Part shown: piece by piece, positions 43,607-52,375 of the stretch
Position numbering within the stretch: position 1 is the stretch's first letter
How the letters are laid out: each line of letters starts with the position of its first letter
DNA from: Rubrolithibacter danxiaensis
GTDB taxonomy: Bacteria; Bacteroidota; Bacteroidia; Sphingobacteriales; Sphingobacteriaceae
Assembly: GCF_047272945.1 (NCBI RefSeq)
Contig: NZ_JBKOPS010000003.1
Span: 352,865 to 416,864, forward strand
Length of the DNA: 64,000 nucleotides
Reading direction: 5' to 3'
Translations under genes and position numbers: made by a program
Notes under the pieces: model-generated
Seen by the model: only the letters and a program-made list of their open reading frames with translations
What the model was told of the DNA's origin: nothing
The model's database searches: none

Positions 43607-44860
43607 TTAAATTTTTGTTACTAATTCCTGCGCCAAAATGCGGGTTTCTTTATCGGTTTGCAAGTAATCTTCTAAAGAAGGCTTATCAATAAAAGAAATG
43701 TTACGCATGCAATGTTCAATAACATCGCTCATTTGCAAGAACCCCAGCCGGTTATTCAAAAACTCTGCCACCGCAATTTCGTTAGCCGCATTGATTACAC
43801 ATGGCATATTTCCGCCAGATTGCAATGCCATAAAGGCCAGGGCAAGGTTCCGAAATGTTTCGGTGTCAGGTTTTTCGAAAGTAAGTTCAGGGTAATTGAT
43901 AAAGTTAAAACGTGGAAAATTACTTTTTATTCGATCGGGGTATGTAAATGCATACTGGATAGGAAGTTTCATATCGGGCAGTCCCATCTGAGCTTTGATA
44001 GAACCGTCGGAAAATTCAACCATTGAATGAATTACAGACTGAGGATGAACAATGACATCAATCCTGGAAACATCGAGATCAAAGAGCCACTTTGCCTCGA
44101 TCACTTCCAGCCCTTTGTTCATCAGGGAAGCAGAATCAATAGTGACTTTTGCTCCCATTACCCAGTTTGGATGCTTCAGCGCCTCTACTTTTGTTACGGT
44201 AGATAGGAAATCTGTTTTCTTCCCCCGAAAAGGACCGCCGGAAGCAGTAAGATAAATTCTGTCCACGGATGCCGGATCTTCTCCCGCCAAACATTGGAAT
44301 ATTGCCGAATGTTCAGAATCTACCGGAAGGATTTTGACCTGATATTCGCGGGCAAGTTGGGTAACAAGTTCACCAGCAACCACCAATGTTTCCTTATTTG
44401 CAATCGCTATATTTTTCCCTGCTTTTATCGCAGCTATGGTTGGTTTCAATCCGCAGAATCCCACCAAAGCTGTTAAAACAATATCAATATCAGCCTGCTG
44501 AACTACCTCAGATAACGCTTCAGCACCGGATAAAACCTGAATATTTTTGATTGCCAGTGCAGCTTTTACTACCTTCGACCGGCTTTCATCAACAATTACA
44601 ACTTGCTTTGGGTTAAATTCTAACGCTTGTGCTATCAGCAATTCAGAATTGCATTGAGCTGTAAGAACGCTTACCTCAAACCTGTCGGGATTAGCACGAA
44701 TTACATCTAAAGCCTGCGTTCCTATACTGCCTGTAGAGCCAAGAATTGCGATTCTTTTAACTTCTAATGACTTAATTGTTTTATTGTTTAATTGCTGATC
44801 ATACAAATTTGAAATTGATTGCTTCGTAAAATCCCGCTTTCCTGAAAGTAAACTACCCAT
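43607..44860 (-). CDS. dxr: 1-deoxy-D-xylulose 5-phosphate reductoisomerase
   Basis: Dxr catalyses the second step of the MEP isoprenoid pathway, NADPH-dependent conversion of DXP to MEP. The NADPH-binding motif IAILGSTGSIGTQALDV lies at about residues 38-54, the catalytic NKETLVVAGELV and VDSEHSAIFQ segments at about 130-170, and VNAANEIAVAEFL near the end. The 417-residue frame carries a 35-residue N-terminal extension before the usual start of the enzyme, so translation may really begin later at a non-ATG codon. The gene lies 10 bp after a frameshifted four-helix-bundle gene. Confidence 0.93.
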   Translation of the reverse strand: MGSLLSGKRDFTKQSISNLYDQQLNNKTIKSLEVKRIAILGSTGSIGTQALDVIRANPDRFEVSVLTAQCNSELLIAQALEFNPKQVVIVDESRSKVVKAALAIKNIQVLSGAEALSEVVQQADIDIVLTALVGFCGLKPTIAAIKAGKNIAIANKETLVVAGELVTQLAREYQVKILPVDSEHSAIFQCLAGEDPASVDRIYLTASGGPFRGKKTDFLSTVTKVEALKHPNWVMGAKVTIDSASLMNKGLEVIEAKWLFDLDVSRIDVIVHPQSVIHSMVEFSDGSIKAQMGLPDMKLPIQYAFTYPDRIKSNFPRFNFINYPELTFEKPDTETFRNLALAFMALQSGGNMPCVINAANEIAVAEFLNNRLGFLQMSDVIEHCMRNISFIDKPSLEDYLQTDKETRILAQELVTKI

Positions 44861-44870
44861 TATTTTGCCC

Positions 44871-45247
44871 TTAAACTTTCAACCGCTCGTTAGTAAATTT
44901 TATTAACTGATGAATTTCTTTTGGAAGATCACTTAAAATTCTTCCTATCTGGAGATAATCTTTTTCTGCTATTAACCCTCTTACGAAAGCTTTATTATCC
45001 AATCTGTACATTCCTTTACAGAGCCAAAACTATAATAATAAAACTTTATTTTATCTTTCTTATGATATCTCCCAAATCCTTCTGCTATGTTAGCAGATAT
45101 AGAATCTACCGCATTTACAAATTGCTTTCCAAGTGTATCTCTTGAAAAGTATTCCCAGTTATAAACAATACTCCATACAAGATTACTTAAATCATAAGAT
45201 TTTCCATAAGCAGAGATATCAACGAGCTGCAAATACTTTTTCTCCAT
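44871..45247 (-). pseudogene. Frameshifted four-helix bundle protein (S23/IVS-type)
   Basis: The first 88 codons (to about 44981) encode the N-terminal part of a four-helix-bundle protein, with DSISANIAEGFGRYHKK near residues 48-64. At about 44981-44990 the frame is lost and a stop appears. If one base is restored in the AAAGCTTTCG stretch, the next frame continues with AFVRGLIAEKDYLQIG and LPKEIHQLIKFTNERLKV to a stop at 44871, giving the normal length of about 125 residues. It is either a recent one-base deletion or a sequencing error. Confidence 0.85.
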
Positions 45248-45312
45248 TTACAATTTATATTTGACAATGACCATCGAGCAATTGAACCTTTTAACACTCT
45301 AACAATTAACAA

Positions 45313-46818
45313 TTAGTGTTCAACTAAAAACTTCTCCAACGCGTCTGCTATTGTACGATCATTTGAAAGCCTGGGCACCTTATTCTGTCCACCTAATTTC
45401 CCTTTTTCTTTCATGAAATTGATAAAGGAATCTTTTTTTAGTTTACGGATAATGAGAGGCTGCAAAATGCTTCCCTCTATCAGATCAAAATAGTAAACAT
45501 TCTTTTTCTGCAATGCTTTGTCGACCTTAAGCCGAAAATTGTCGATATCAGCAGGCTCCTTTTCAAATTCTATAAACCATTCATGAAACGGAAGCTGGCC
45601 GGAGGGAGGGTTCACTTGCGGAGCAACTGTAAATTCTGTTATTTCTACTGCCTCTTCTTTAGCTACAGAAAGCAGTGCCTGCTCCACTTCTTCGCCAATT
45701 ACGTGTTCGCCGAAAGCAGAAATAAAATGTTTAATTCTGCCGGTAACAATAATTCTGTAAGGGTCTTTTGAAACAAATTTTATAGTATCGCCAATACTAT
45801 AGCCCCACAAACCAGCGGATGTATTCAATATAAGGGCGTAGTTTTTATCCAACTCCACTTCCGCCAGAGAAACACGGGCGGGGTTTTCATTAAAATAGTC
45901 ATCAGCAGGAATAAACTCGTAAAATATTCCAGCATCGGCAAGCAGTAATAAGCCTTTTTCTTTTTGAGAATCCTGAAAAGCAATAAAGCCTTCTGAAGCA
46001 GGATAGGTTTCAATAGCATCCACTTTCCTACCGATACTTTCTTCCAGCCGTGCCCTGTACGGTTCAAAATTTACTCCTCCATAAACAAAAAGGCTGAAAT
46101 TCGGGAAGACGTCTTTTATTTTCCTTCCATTTTCTTTTTGGGATAAACGGTCAAAATACATTTGAACCCATGGAGGAATTCCTGAAATGAGACGCATGTC
46201 CTCGTTAACAGTTTCATCTACAATTTTATCCACCTTTTCTTCCCAATCTTCTATACAATTCGTAGCGTAGGATGGCAGTCGATTGTTTTGCAGATACTCC
46301 GGAACATGATGGGCTACAATCCCGGATAAGCGTCCTGTAGCTATCCCGTTTTTTTTATCCAATACAGGGCTACCCTGTAAAAATATCATTTTTCCATCCA
46401 CAAAATCAGCTTTTCCTGTTTCATGGATATACGAAAGCAATGCATTACGAGCCGCTTTTATATGCTCGGGCATTGATTCTTTTGAAATGGGAATATACTT
46501 TACCCCGGAAGTTGTGCCTGAAGTTTTTGCCAGGTACGCAGGTTTTCCGGGCCACAACACATTTTCTTCTCCTTTTACTACCCGCTCAATGTAAGGCTTC
46601 AGCTCTTCATAATCTCTTATTGGAACGTTCTTCTTAAATTCCTCGTATGTTTTAATCGAACCGAATTGATGATCTTTGCCAAACGCAGTATCCTTTGCTG
46701 CTGTAAGCAATTTCTCCATCCATTTCTGCTGACTTAAAGCCGCTGTTTTCTTCCAGCGCTCCATTTGCCAGCATACAAAAGATGCAAAAGGTTTGCTTAA
46801 TGCTGCTTTTATTCCCAT
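45313..46818 (-). CDS. GH3 family acyl-adenylate-forming protein
   Basis: The 501-residue protein is a GH3 (auxin-responsive promoter-like) family member of the ANL adenylating superfamily. The nucleotide-binding loop is YLAKTSGTTSGVKYIPISKE near residues 103-122, and EGFIAFQDS and GDTIKFVS lie further on. Plant GH3 enzymes conjugate acids to amino acids; the bacterial role is unknown. It is frequent in Bacteroidota. The four genes at 45313-48576 are tightly spaced, with gaps from 4 bp overlap to 4 bp. Confidence 0.9.
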   Translation of the reverse strand: MGIKAALSKPFASFVCWQMERWKKTAALSQQKWMEKLLTAAKDTAFGKDHQFGSIKTYEEFKKNVPIRDYEELKPYIERVVKGEENVLWPGKPAYLAKTSGTTSGVKYIPISKESMPEHIKAARNALLSYIHETGKADFVDGKMIFLQGSPVLDKKNGIATGRLSGIVAHHVPEYLQNNRLPSYATNCIEDWEEKVDKIVDETVNEDMRLISGIPPWVQMYFDRLSQKENGRKIKDVFPNFSLFVYGGVNFEPYRARLEESIGRKVDAIETYPASEGFIAFQDSQKEKGLLLLADAGIFYEFIPADDYFNENPARVSLAEVELDKNYALILNTSAGLWGYSIGDTIKFVSKDPYRIIVTGRIKHFISAFGEHVIGEEVEQALLSVAKEEAVEITEFTVAPQVNPPSGQLPFHEWFIEFEKEPADIDNFRLKVDKALQKKNVYYFDLIEGSILQPLIIRKLKKDSFINFMKEKGKLGGQNKVPRLSNDRTIADALEKFLVEH

Positions 46819-46822
46819 CGTA

Positions 46823-47611
46823 TTAAATTATATTATGCAATATGTCCGGATCCTGGTCTCCCTGGTATTCGTTCATCATGTTGCGGTACGCAACTGCCAA
46901 TGCTACACCAGAAAGAGGAACTATAAGAAAATAGTTAACGATGACAGTAATAATACCTAAAATGAGGTAATCTATTTTAATAAAATACAGCGATAGCACC
47001 TGGAACAAAGCCAGAAAGCCTAAAAGGATTATAAGACGGGTAAAATTTCCCCGGGTAATTGCCAGGCTAAACTTTATTGCCTGAAATGGCCATGAATCTT
47101 TATCAATGATAAAAAACGGGAAAAACGAAATGCGCAACCCGATAATGAAACTTATAATCAGCGTTAGCGAAAGTGCTACCGTTACTACCAGATCGCTTTT
47201 AACACCTACAACATCAACAATGTACACCAAGGCGAGTATTATCAGAAAGATAAAGGCAAAACTCAGCAGAAAATAAAAAGTAGCAATAAAAAAATTACCG
47301 AGTTGCTTAAGGGTTGGCAATACCCGCTGAATATCAATATTCTCATCAGAAAAATCTACCGCGGTAAGAATATATTTAAACATGGTTAGATATAAACCAA
47401 AGTAAAGAACAATGAATAACAGGGCCATTATAAGGCTCAGAACCGGATTTACTCCTGCGAATAAAGAGGCAAGAAAGGCCGAAACTATTGATGTAACAAA
47501 CATTAAAAAGCACAAGCCGGAAATGGGCAAATACTGTTTTTTTAATATCTGCCATGCAGTTCTTAAAACATCGTTAACGGCAAAGGTGCTTTCTTTTAAA
47601 AATTCGATCAT
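46823..47611 (-). CDS. Integral membrane protein of unknown function
   Basis: The 262-residue protein has about six hydrophobic segments (roughly 27-50, 55-80, 105-135, 140-160, 190-215, 218-245). A charged N-terminus precedes the first and a short acidic tail ends the protein. I do not recognise the family. It overlaps the upstream glycosyltransferase stop codon by 4 bp (ATGA) and is followed after 4 bp by GH3, so the three genes are probably one operon. Confidence 0.75.
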   Translation of the reverse strand: MIEFLKESTFAVNDVLRTAWQILKKQYLPISGLCFLMFVTSIVSAFLASLFAGVNPVLSLIMALLFIVLYFGLYLTMFKYILTAVDFSDENIDIQRVLPTLKQLGNFFIATFYFLLSFAFIFLIILALVYIVDVVGVKSDLVVTVALSLTLIISFIIGLRISFFPFFIIDKDSWPFQAIKFSLAITRGNFTRLIILLGFLALFQVLSLYFIKIDYLILGIITVIVNYFLIVPLSGVALAVAYRNMMNEYQGDQDPDILHNII

Positions 47612-48576
47612 TTATTTTTAAGAATAATTCTTTTCCAAAAATCCTGCATAAACCCTAGTCCATAAGCTGTTAATTGTACCAGGGAAGCAATTATGCTCAA
47701 AAATGCAACTTTTGCTGATTTGTTAACAATCAGGGAGTGAAAAAATATCAACAATATATAAATTAACAGCAAGGTATTGCATAACAAGGCAAGCGGAATA
47801 CCTATTACATTGACGAGCAGTGTAAAAACAAGGAACAAGGTAAATAAGGCAGGAAAAAAATGCACCAGTTTTAGCTGTTTGGGAAAATGTTTGTAAATAT
47901 TTATACGTGCCCGACCAAAAAAATGGAGCTGCTTATAAAATTGTTTGAAATTAGTCCGGCGTTTATGGTAAACAACAGCTCCGGGAATCAAGCCGGTTTT
48001 AAAGCCCATAGAATGAATACGGATACTGTATTCAATATCTTCGCCCAAACGGGTTAAAATAAAGCCGCCTGTTTTTTCCCATACCTCGCGTGATAAACCC
48101 ATATTGAAACTACGGGGATGAAACGGGCCTATATGTTTTTTATTTCCACGAATGCCGCCGGTGGTAAAGGGAGATGTCATGGAGTAGCTGATAGCTTTTT
48201 GAACCGGTGTAAAAGATTTATGAGCAGCATCGGGGCCACCATAAGCATCAAGTCGGTGCTCAAAAATATAATTTTTAACTATTTCCAGGTAATGGGATGG
48301 AATAAGGCAATCCGAATCGAAAACCACGAAATAATCTCCTCTGGCCCGTGCAAAACCAAAATTGCGTGTAAAACCCTGCCCTTCGTTTTCCTTGAAATAA
48401 TAGTGAATATCCAGCTTGTTTTTATACCGGTCTACAACATCACGGGCATGCAGTTTAGAACCGTCTTCAATAACCAAAACTTCAAACTGCGTATAGGTCT
48501 GCTGAGTAAGTGTATTCAACAGCTCGTCAATTTCCTGGGGGCGATTGTATAAGGGGATGATTATGGAAAAGAACAT
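47608..48576 (-). CDS. Family 2 glycosyltransferase with C-terminal membrane helices
   Basis: The 322-residue protein has a GT-A catalytic domain (about 1-235), with SIIIPLYNRPQEI at the N-terminus, VIEDGS, the nucleotide-metal motif FDSDC near residues 93-97, and LGEDIEYSIR as the ED acceptor motif. Two to three transmembrane helices (about 240-315) anchor it. It probably transfers a sugar to a lipid or cell-surface acceptor; the donor and acceptor are unknown. Confidence 0.9.
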   Translation of the reverse strand: MFFSIIIPLYNRPQEIDELLNTLTQQTYTQFEVLVIEDGSKLHARDVVDRYKNKLDIHYYFKENEGQGFTRNFGFARARGDYFVVFDSDCLIPSHYLEIVKNYIFEHRLDAYGGPDAAHKSFTPVQKAISYSMTSPFTTGGIRGNKKHIGPFHPRSFNMGLSREVWEKTGGFILTRLGEDIEYSIRIHSMGFKTGLIPGAVVYHKRRTNFKQFYKQLHFFGRARINIYKHFPKQLKLVHFFPALFTLFLVFTLLVNVIGIPLALLCNTLLLIYILLIFFHSLIVNKSAKVAFLSIIASLVQLTAYGLGFMQDFWKRIILKNK

Positions 48577-48675
48577 TTCTATTACAATTATCTATTTGTG
48601 AATGAGTTCATGTGCAGATGAGTAAATAAAAAGTGGCCTTTTCCTATTTGCTGATACGCTCATCTATTATCTGCA

Positions 48676-49626
48676 TTATATCACCTTATCCACCTGATAA
48701 TCGTTCCTTTCGGGGGCGTTTCTGGAAACAAGTTCCGCAACGAAACCGGTAAGAAACAACTGAAAACCCACAATAATAGCTACCAGTGCTATATAAAACA
48801 AGGGCTGGTCTGTTACGTTCCGGTATTTAAGATTTTTCGCGATGTGAATTAACTTATCGGCGATAAGCCAGATTGTAATAATAAAGCCTGCCATAAAACT
48901 TAAAACTCCCATTGCACCAAAAAAATGCATCGGTCGCTTGCCAAACTTCCCGACAAAAAAGATGGAAAGAAGATCAAGAAAGCCGTTTACGAACCTGCTG
49001 AAACCAAATTTTGTTTTACCGTATTTTCGAGGCCGGTGCTCTACAACCTGTTCCCCAATCTTCTTAAATCCGGCCCATTTTGCAATAACGGGAATGTAAC
49101 GATGCATCTCTCCGTACACTTCAATGCTTTTAACCACATCTTTGCGATAGGCTTTTAAACCACAATTAAAATCATGCAGGTTGTTTATTCCCGACATGCT
49201 GCGGGTTACTGAATTAAATAGTTTTGTAGGAATCGTTTTACTTAAAGGATCGTGTCGCTTCTTCTTCCAACCTGAAACAAGATCGTACTTATCCTTCGTG
49301 ATTTTACGGTATAATTCGGGAATCTCGTCCGGGCTATCCTGTAAATCCGCGTCCATTGTAATAACCACATCTCCCTGCACAGCATCAAAGCCAACATTGA
49401 GAGCGGCAGATTTCCCATAATTACGTCTGAATTTTATTCCTTTTATGGAAGCATCTGATTTTTTCAGCTCCTCAATAATTTCCCACGAACCATCGTCGCT
49501 GCCATCATCCACTAATATTATTTCGTAAGAAAAATTATGAGCCTGCATTACCTGCCGTATCCAGGAAGTAAGTTCGGGTAAGGATTCAGCTTCGTTATAG
49601 AGTGGTACTACTACAGATATATCCAT
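48676..49626 (-). CDS. Polyprenyl-phosphate glycosyltransferase (DPM1/GtrB-like, GT2)
   Basis: The 316-residue GT2 enzyme has the pattern of dolichyl/undecaprenyl-phosphate sugar transferases: ISVVVPLYNEAESL at the start, ILVDDGSDDGSW, MDADLQDSPDEIPEL with the DxD-type motif near residues 95-97, and two C-terminal transmembrane helices (about 225-295). Such enzymes load a sugar on undecaprenyl phosphate for surface-glycan modification. The ATG at 49626 (MDISVVV) fits the family start; the frame continues 19 codons upstream. Confidence 0.9.
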   Translation of the reverse strand: MDISVVVPLYNEAESLPELTSWIRQVMQAHNFSYEIILVDDGSDDGSWEIIEELKKSDASIKGIKFRRNYGKSAALNVGFDAVQGDVVITMDADLQDSPDEIPELYRKITKDKYDLVSGWKKKRHDPLSKTIPTKLFNSVTRSMSGINNLHDFNCGLKAYRKDVVKSIEVYGEMHRYIPVIAKWAGFKKIGEQVVEHRPRKYGKTKFGFSRFVNGFLDLLSIFFVGKFGKRPMHFFGAMGVLSFMAGFIITIWLIADKLIHIAKNLKYRNVTDQPLFYIALVAIIVGFQLFLTGFVAELVSRNAPERNDYQVDKVI

Positions 49627-49853
49627 TAAAAAATTATGATTTATCACTTTGTTTGGAGAATATTGATTTCGAACCGGCAACAACTTAAATTATATTCACT
49701 ATACTAACTTTAATTGTTTCGGCTAAGTCTCCCAACAAAAAAACGTGCAAATTTCATCAAATTAATTGACAAAACCTGCACTTTATTTTTTAGACATAAG
49801 GTAACTCTTCTGGCTAAACTCACCCGACTTGGGGAGTGAATAACAAGGAAAGC

Positions 49854-50426
49854 TTATTCTTCTGTTTCCTGCACAAAAAACGGGCGTTCTTTTTTAAAGA
49901 TAGCGGCAAAAATAAGTGCGCCCACAAAATAGCCGAGAATGATCATTCCTACACTGGTTAAAATCTGCAGAGGTCCGGGATTAAACTGTTTTTCCATTGC
50001 AGTCTCATTTTGAGCAAGCACTTCATCTATTTTATCCTGATCCATCCCCATTTTTTCCATCATTTGCTGCGTGGTGTTTGTTGTGATAGCCTTCATTTTC
50101 TCTACATAAGTAGGCTCGATCTTACCGAATAAGATAGTAAAGAAAAAAACAATAAGTGCCTGAACGAGAAACATGATGAAGATATGCGTCAGCGCCTCTT
50201 TAAACGACCAGAAACCACCGGCTTTTTTCCTCAGATCCATACAAAAATATACAGCCAGCGCTATTCCCAACAGAATTTGAATAATTCCCCATACGAAAGA
50301 ACCCATCAGGTCGGCTTTCACATAGTAGACCAGGAGAAAAATAATGATATTAATTACCGCCCAGATAGCACCATTTTTTGCCGCTTCTGCTTTAAGATTT
50401 GGCTTAAGTTGTAAAACTGTTTCCAT
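49854..50426 (-). CDS. DUF4199 family membrane protein
   Basis: The 190-residue protein of the DUF4199 type has four predicted transmembrane helices (about 18-38, 44-65, 80-105, 150-180) and a periplasmic or cytoplasmic helical segment with MEKMGMDQDKIDEVL between the last two. It is common in Bacteroidota beside glycosyltransferases of the DPM1 type, as here (downstream gene). Function unknown. The 227-bp gap downstream, before the glycosyltransferase, shows no gene. Confidence 0.82.
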   Translation of the reverse strand: METVLQLKPNLKAEAAKNGAIWAVINIIIFLLVYYVKADLMGSFVWGIIQILLGIALAVYFCMDLRKKAGGFWSFKEALTHIFIMFLVQALIVFFFTILFGKIEPTYVEKMKAITTNTTQQMMEKMGMDQDKIDEVLAQNETAMEKQFNPGPLQILTSVGMIILGYFVGALIFAAIFKKERPFFVQETEE

Positions 50427-50438
50427 AATTACAGGTTT

Positions 50439-51110
50439 TTATTGTGATTGGTTATAAGCAACTAATAAAGCATAAACAGGTACTTCAAATTCAGGCTCTG
50501 TGCTGTAGCTGATGTATTTTTCCATCAACTGACCAGGATTCTGCTCGTGGAAAAAGCTCATCAGCGGATAAAATAGATCTTTTATTTCTGAACTTTCATC
50601 CAGCTGACCGGCTATCCTGCCTATTTCCTCAAACGAACTTTCTACCAGGATCTGGTTAGCTATCACATCTTCATAAATACGGTGTTCGTCCTGAAATTCA
50701 TCTTCATCCACCAGCAAAAACTCTTTCAGATAATCTTCCAGATCAGGTTCAAGCCCTTCATCTGCACATTCACGTAGATAAAGCAGTACATTCAGAAGTT
50801 CGGTTCCGCGGTCAATCGTTTCTTCTTCAATTGCTTCCCATTCTGCAGATTCCAGGTAATCCTCTTCGAGTTTTTTTACATCTTCTGAGAAGAAATTGAT
50901 CAGCAGGAGATCAAAATAAACTTCGCGTAAAGCTTCAAGTTGCGGGCTTTCGTCGAACAACAAGTCAAGGAGTGAAAGTTTATCAACAAAATCAGCAGAA
51001 GAATCAAAAATTCGCAGCACATGCGTTTCAAAATCTACTACCGGAAACTCATTTACCCTGCTGAAGCTTGCGAGAGAAGCCTTAATCGCCTGTTGAACTT
51101 TCTGATCCAT
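50439..51110 (-). CDS. Hypothetical acidic protein
   Basis: The 223-residue protein is very acidic and helical, rich in Glu, Asp and Leu, with no signal peptide and no membrane helix. I do not recognise a domain. It lies 5 bp from the dihydroorotase homologue and 12 bp from the DUF4199 gene, so it belongs to the same operon. A cytoplasmic helical-repeat scaffold would fit the composition, but this is only a description. Confidence 0.65.
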   Translation of the reverse strand: MDQKVQQAIKASLASFSRVNEFPVVDFETHVLRIFDSSADFVDKLSLLDLLFDESPQLEALREVYFDLLLINFFSEDVKKLEEDYLESAEWEAIEEETIDRGTELLNVLLYLRECADEGLEPDLEDYLKEFLLVDEDEFQDEHRIYEDVIANQILVESSFEEIGRIAGQLDESSEIKDLFYPLMSFFHEQNPGQLMEKYISYSTEPEFEVPVYALLVAYNQSQ

Positions 51111-51115
51111 ATAAA

Positions 51116-52375
51116 TTACAAGTTAATAAATTTTTTCCTGTTACAAACAAATACTGCCCCGCCTTTTAATTGCTGGTTTAAAAACGGAGAGTTTGAGGAG
51201 CGGGAGCGGTTGGTTTGATTATTAAAAGTCCATTCTTTTTCTGTGTCAAAAAGCACGAGATTGGCAATCTCATTTTCTTTGATCAGCGGAACCGGAATTC
51301 CGAGGATTTTCCTCGGATTTACAGCCAGTTTCTCAACGATCAGTTCCGGGCTCAGGCCTGCTTTAAGCAACAGCGGTAAAACTGTTTGCAAAGCGATAAT
51401 GCCAAAAGAGGCAATTTCAAATTCTACGTTTTTATGTTCTACCTCGTAAGGAGTGTGCTGCGATACTATGGCATCAATTGTTCCGTCCTTTAAGCCTTCT
51501 GTTAAGGCAGCTATATCGGTATTTGTTCTGAGCGGCGGCTTCACTTTATAATTACTGTCAAAGCCTTCGAGCAGGTTTTCGGTAAGAACAAGGTGATGCG
51601 CAGCCACATCGCAGCTTACTGATAGTCCACGCTTTTTCGCTCCGCGGATCAGTTCGACGCTTCGTGCAGTAGAAATAGTACTGAAATGAACAGGCGACTC
51701 ATTGTATTCTGCCAGATAGAGATCGCGGGCGATAAACAATTCTTCAGCCAGGGCTGGAATTCCTTTCATACCCAGATAGGTGCTTATTTCACCCTCGTTC
51801 ATCTTTCCCTTGCCTGCAATAGCTGTATCTTCCGGATAAGAAAATAACAGGGCACCAAACCCTTTTGCATACAACAAAGCCCTGCTCATTAAGCCTGAAT
51901 CACTTACCGGCCGATTGCCATCAGTAAATGCAATTGCACCGGCTTTTTTCATATCATATAATTCCGCAATGTCTTTACCTTCCCTATTCTGACTGATACA
52001 TCCCAACGGGAATACTTCAACAAGGTCCTCGCGGGAGTTATTAATAATGTAAGAAACTTCCGCTTTGGAATGAATTGGAGGATTTGTATTTGGCTGCACG
52101 GCAACGCCGGTAAACCCTCCGGCAGAAGCAGCCCGGGCACCGCTGTGAAGATCTTCGCGGGTTTCGAAACCAGGTTCTCCAAAATTAGCATTCAGATCAA
52201 AAAATCCGGCGGAAAGGTATTTGCCTTCTGCATCAATTACTTCGGCATCCGAAATATCGGTTGCGGTTCCTACCGAAACAATCATCCCATCCTGAATTAA
52301 TACATCTGCCTTTGTATTATGTATAGCTGAGTGGGGTTGCAGGATTGTTGCTGATTTAAGAAGTACTGGTTTCAT
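51116..52375 (-). CDS. Dihydroorotase-like amidohydrolase lacking metal ligands
   Basis: The 419-residue protein has the cyclic amidohydrolase fold of class I dihydroorotases. The HxH metal motif after the first strand is replaced by N62-A-N64 in DLNANFGEPG. The catalytic DHxP motif is replaced by SQHTP in AIVSQHTPYEVEHK. His residues equivalent to later ligands (AAHHLVLT, VHFSTIST) remain. Loss of two metal ligands and the catalytic Asp suggests it is not an active dihydroorotase; it may be a non-catalytic PyrC-like partner of aspartate carbamoyltransferase, as known in pseudomonads. Its start overlaps the upstream gene by 20 bp. Confidence 0.85.
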   Translation of the reverse strand: MKPVLLKSATILQPHSAIHNTKADVLIQDGMIVSVGTATDISDAEVIDAEGKYLSAGFFDLNANFGEPGFETREDLHSGARAASAGGFTGVAVQPNTNPPIHSKAEVSYIINNSREDLVEVFPLGCISQNREGKDIAELYDMKKAGAIAFTDGNRPVSDSGLMSRALLYAKGFGALLFSYPEDTAIAGKGKMNEGEISTYLGMKGIPALAEELFIARDLYLAEYNESPVHFSTISTARSVELIRGAKKRGLSVSCDVAAHHLVLTENLLEGFDSNYKVKPPLRTNTDIAALTEGLKDGTIDAIVSQHTPYEVEHKNVEFEIASFGIIALQTVLPLLLKAGLSPELIVEKLAVNPRKILGIPVPLIKENEIANLVLFDTEKEWTFNNQTNRSRSSNSPFLNQQLKGGAVFVCNRKKFINL

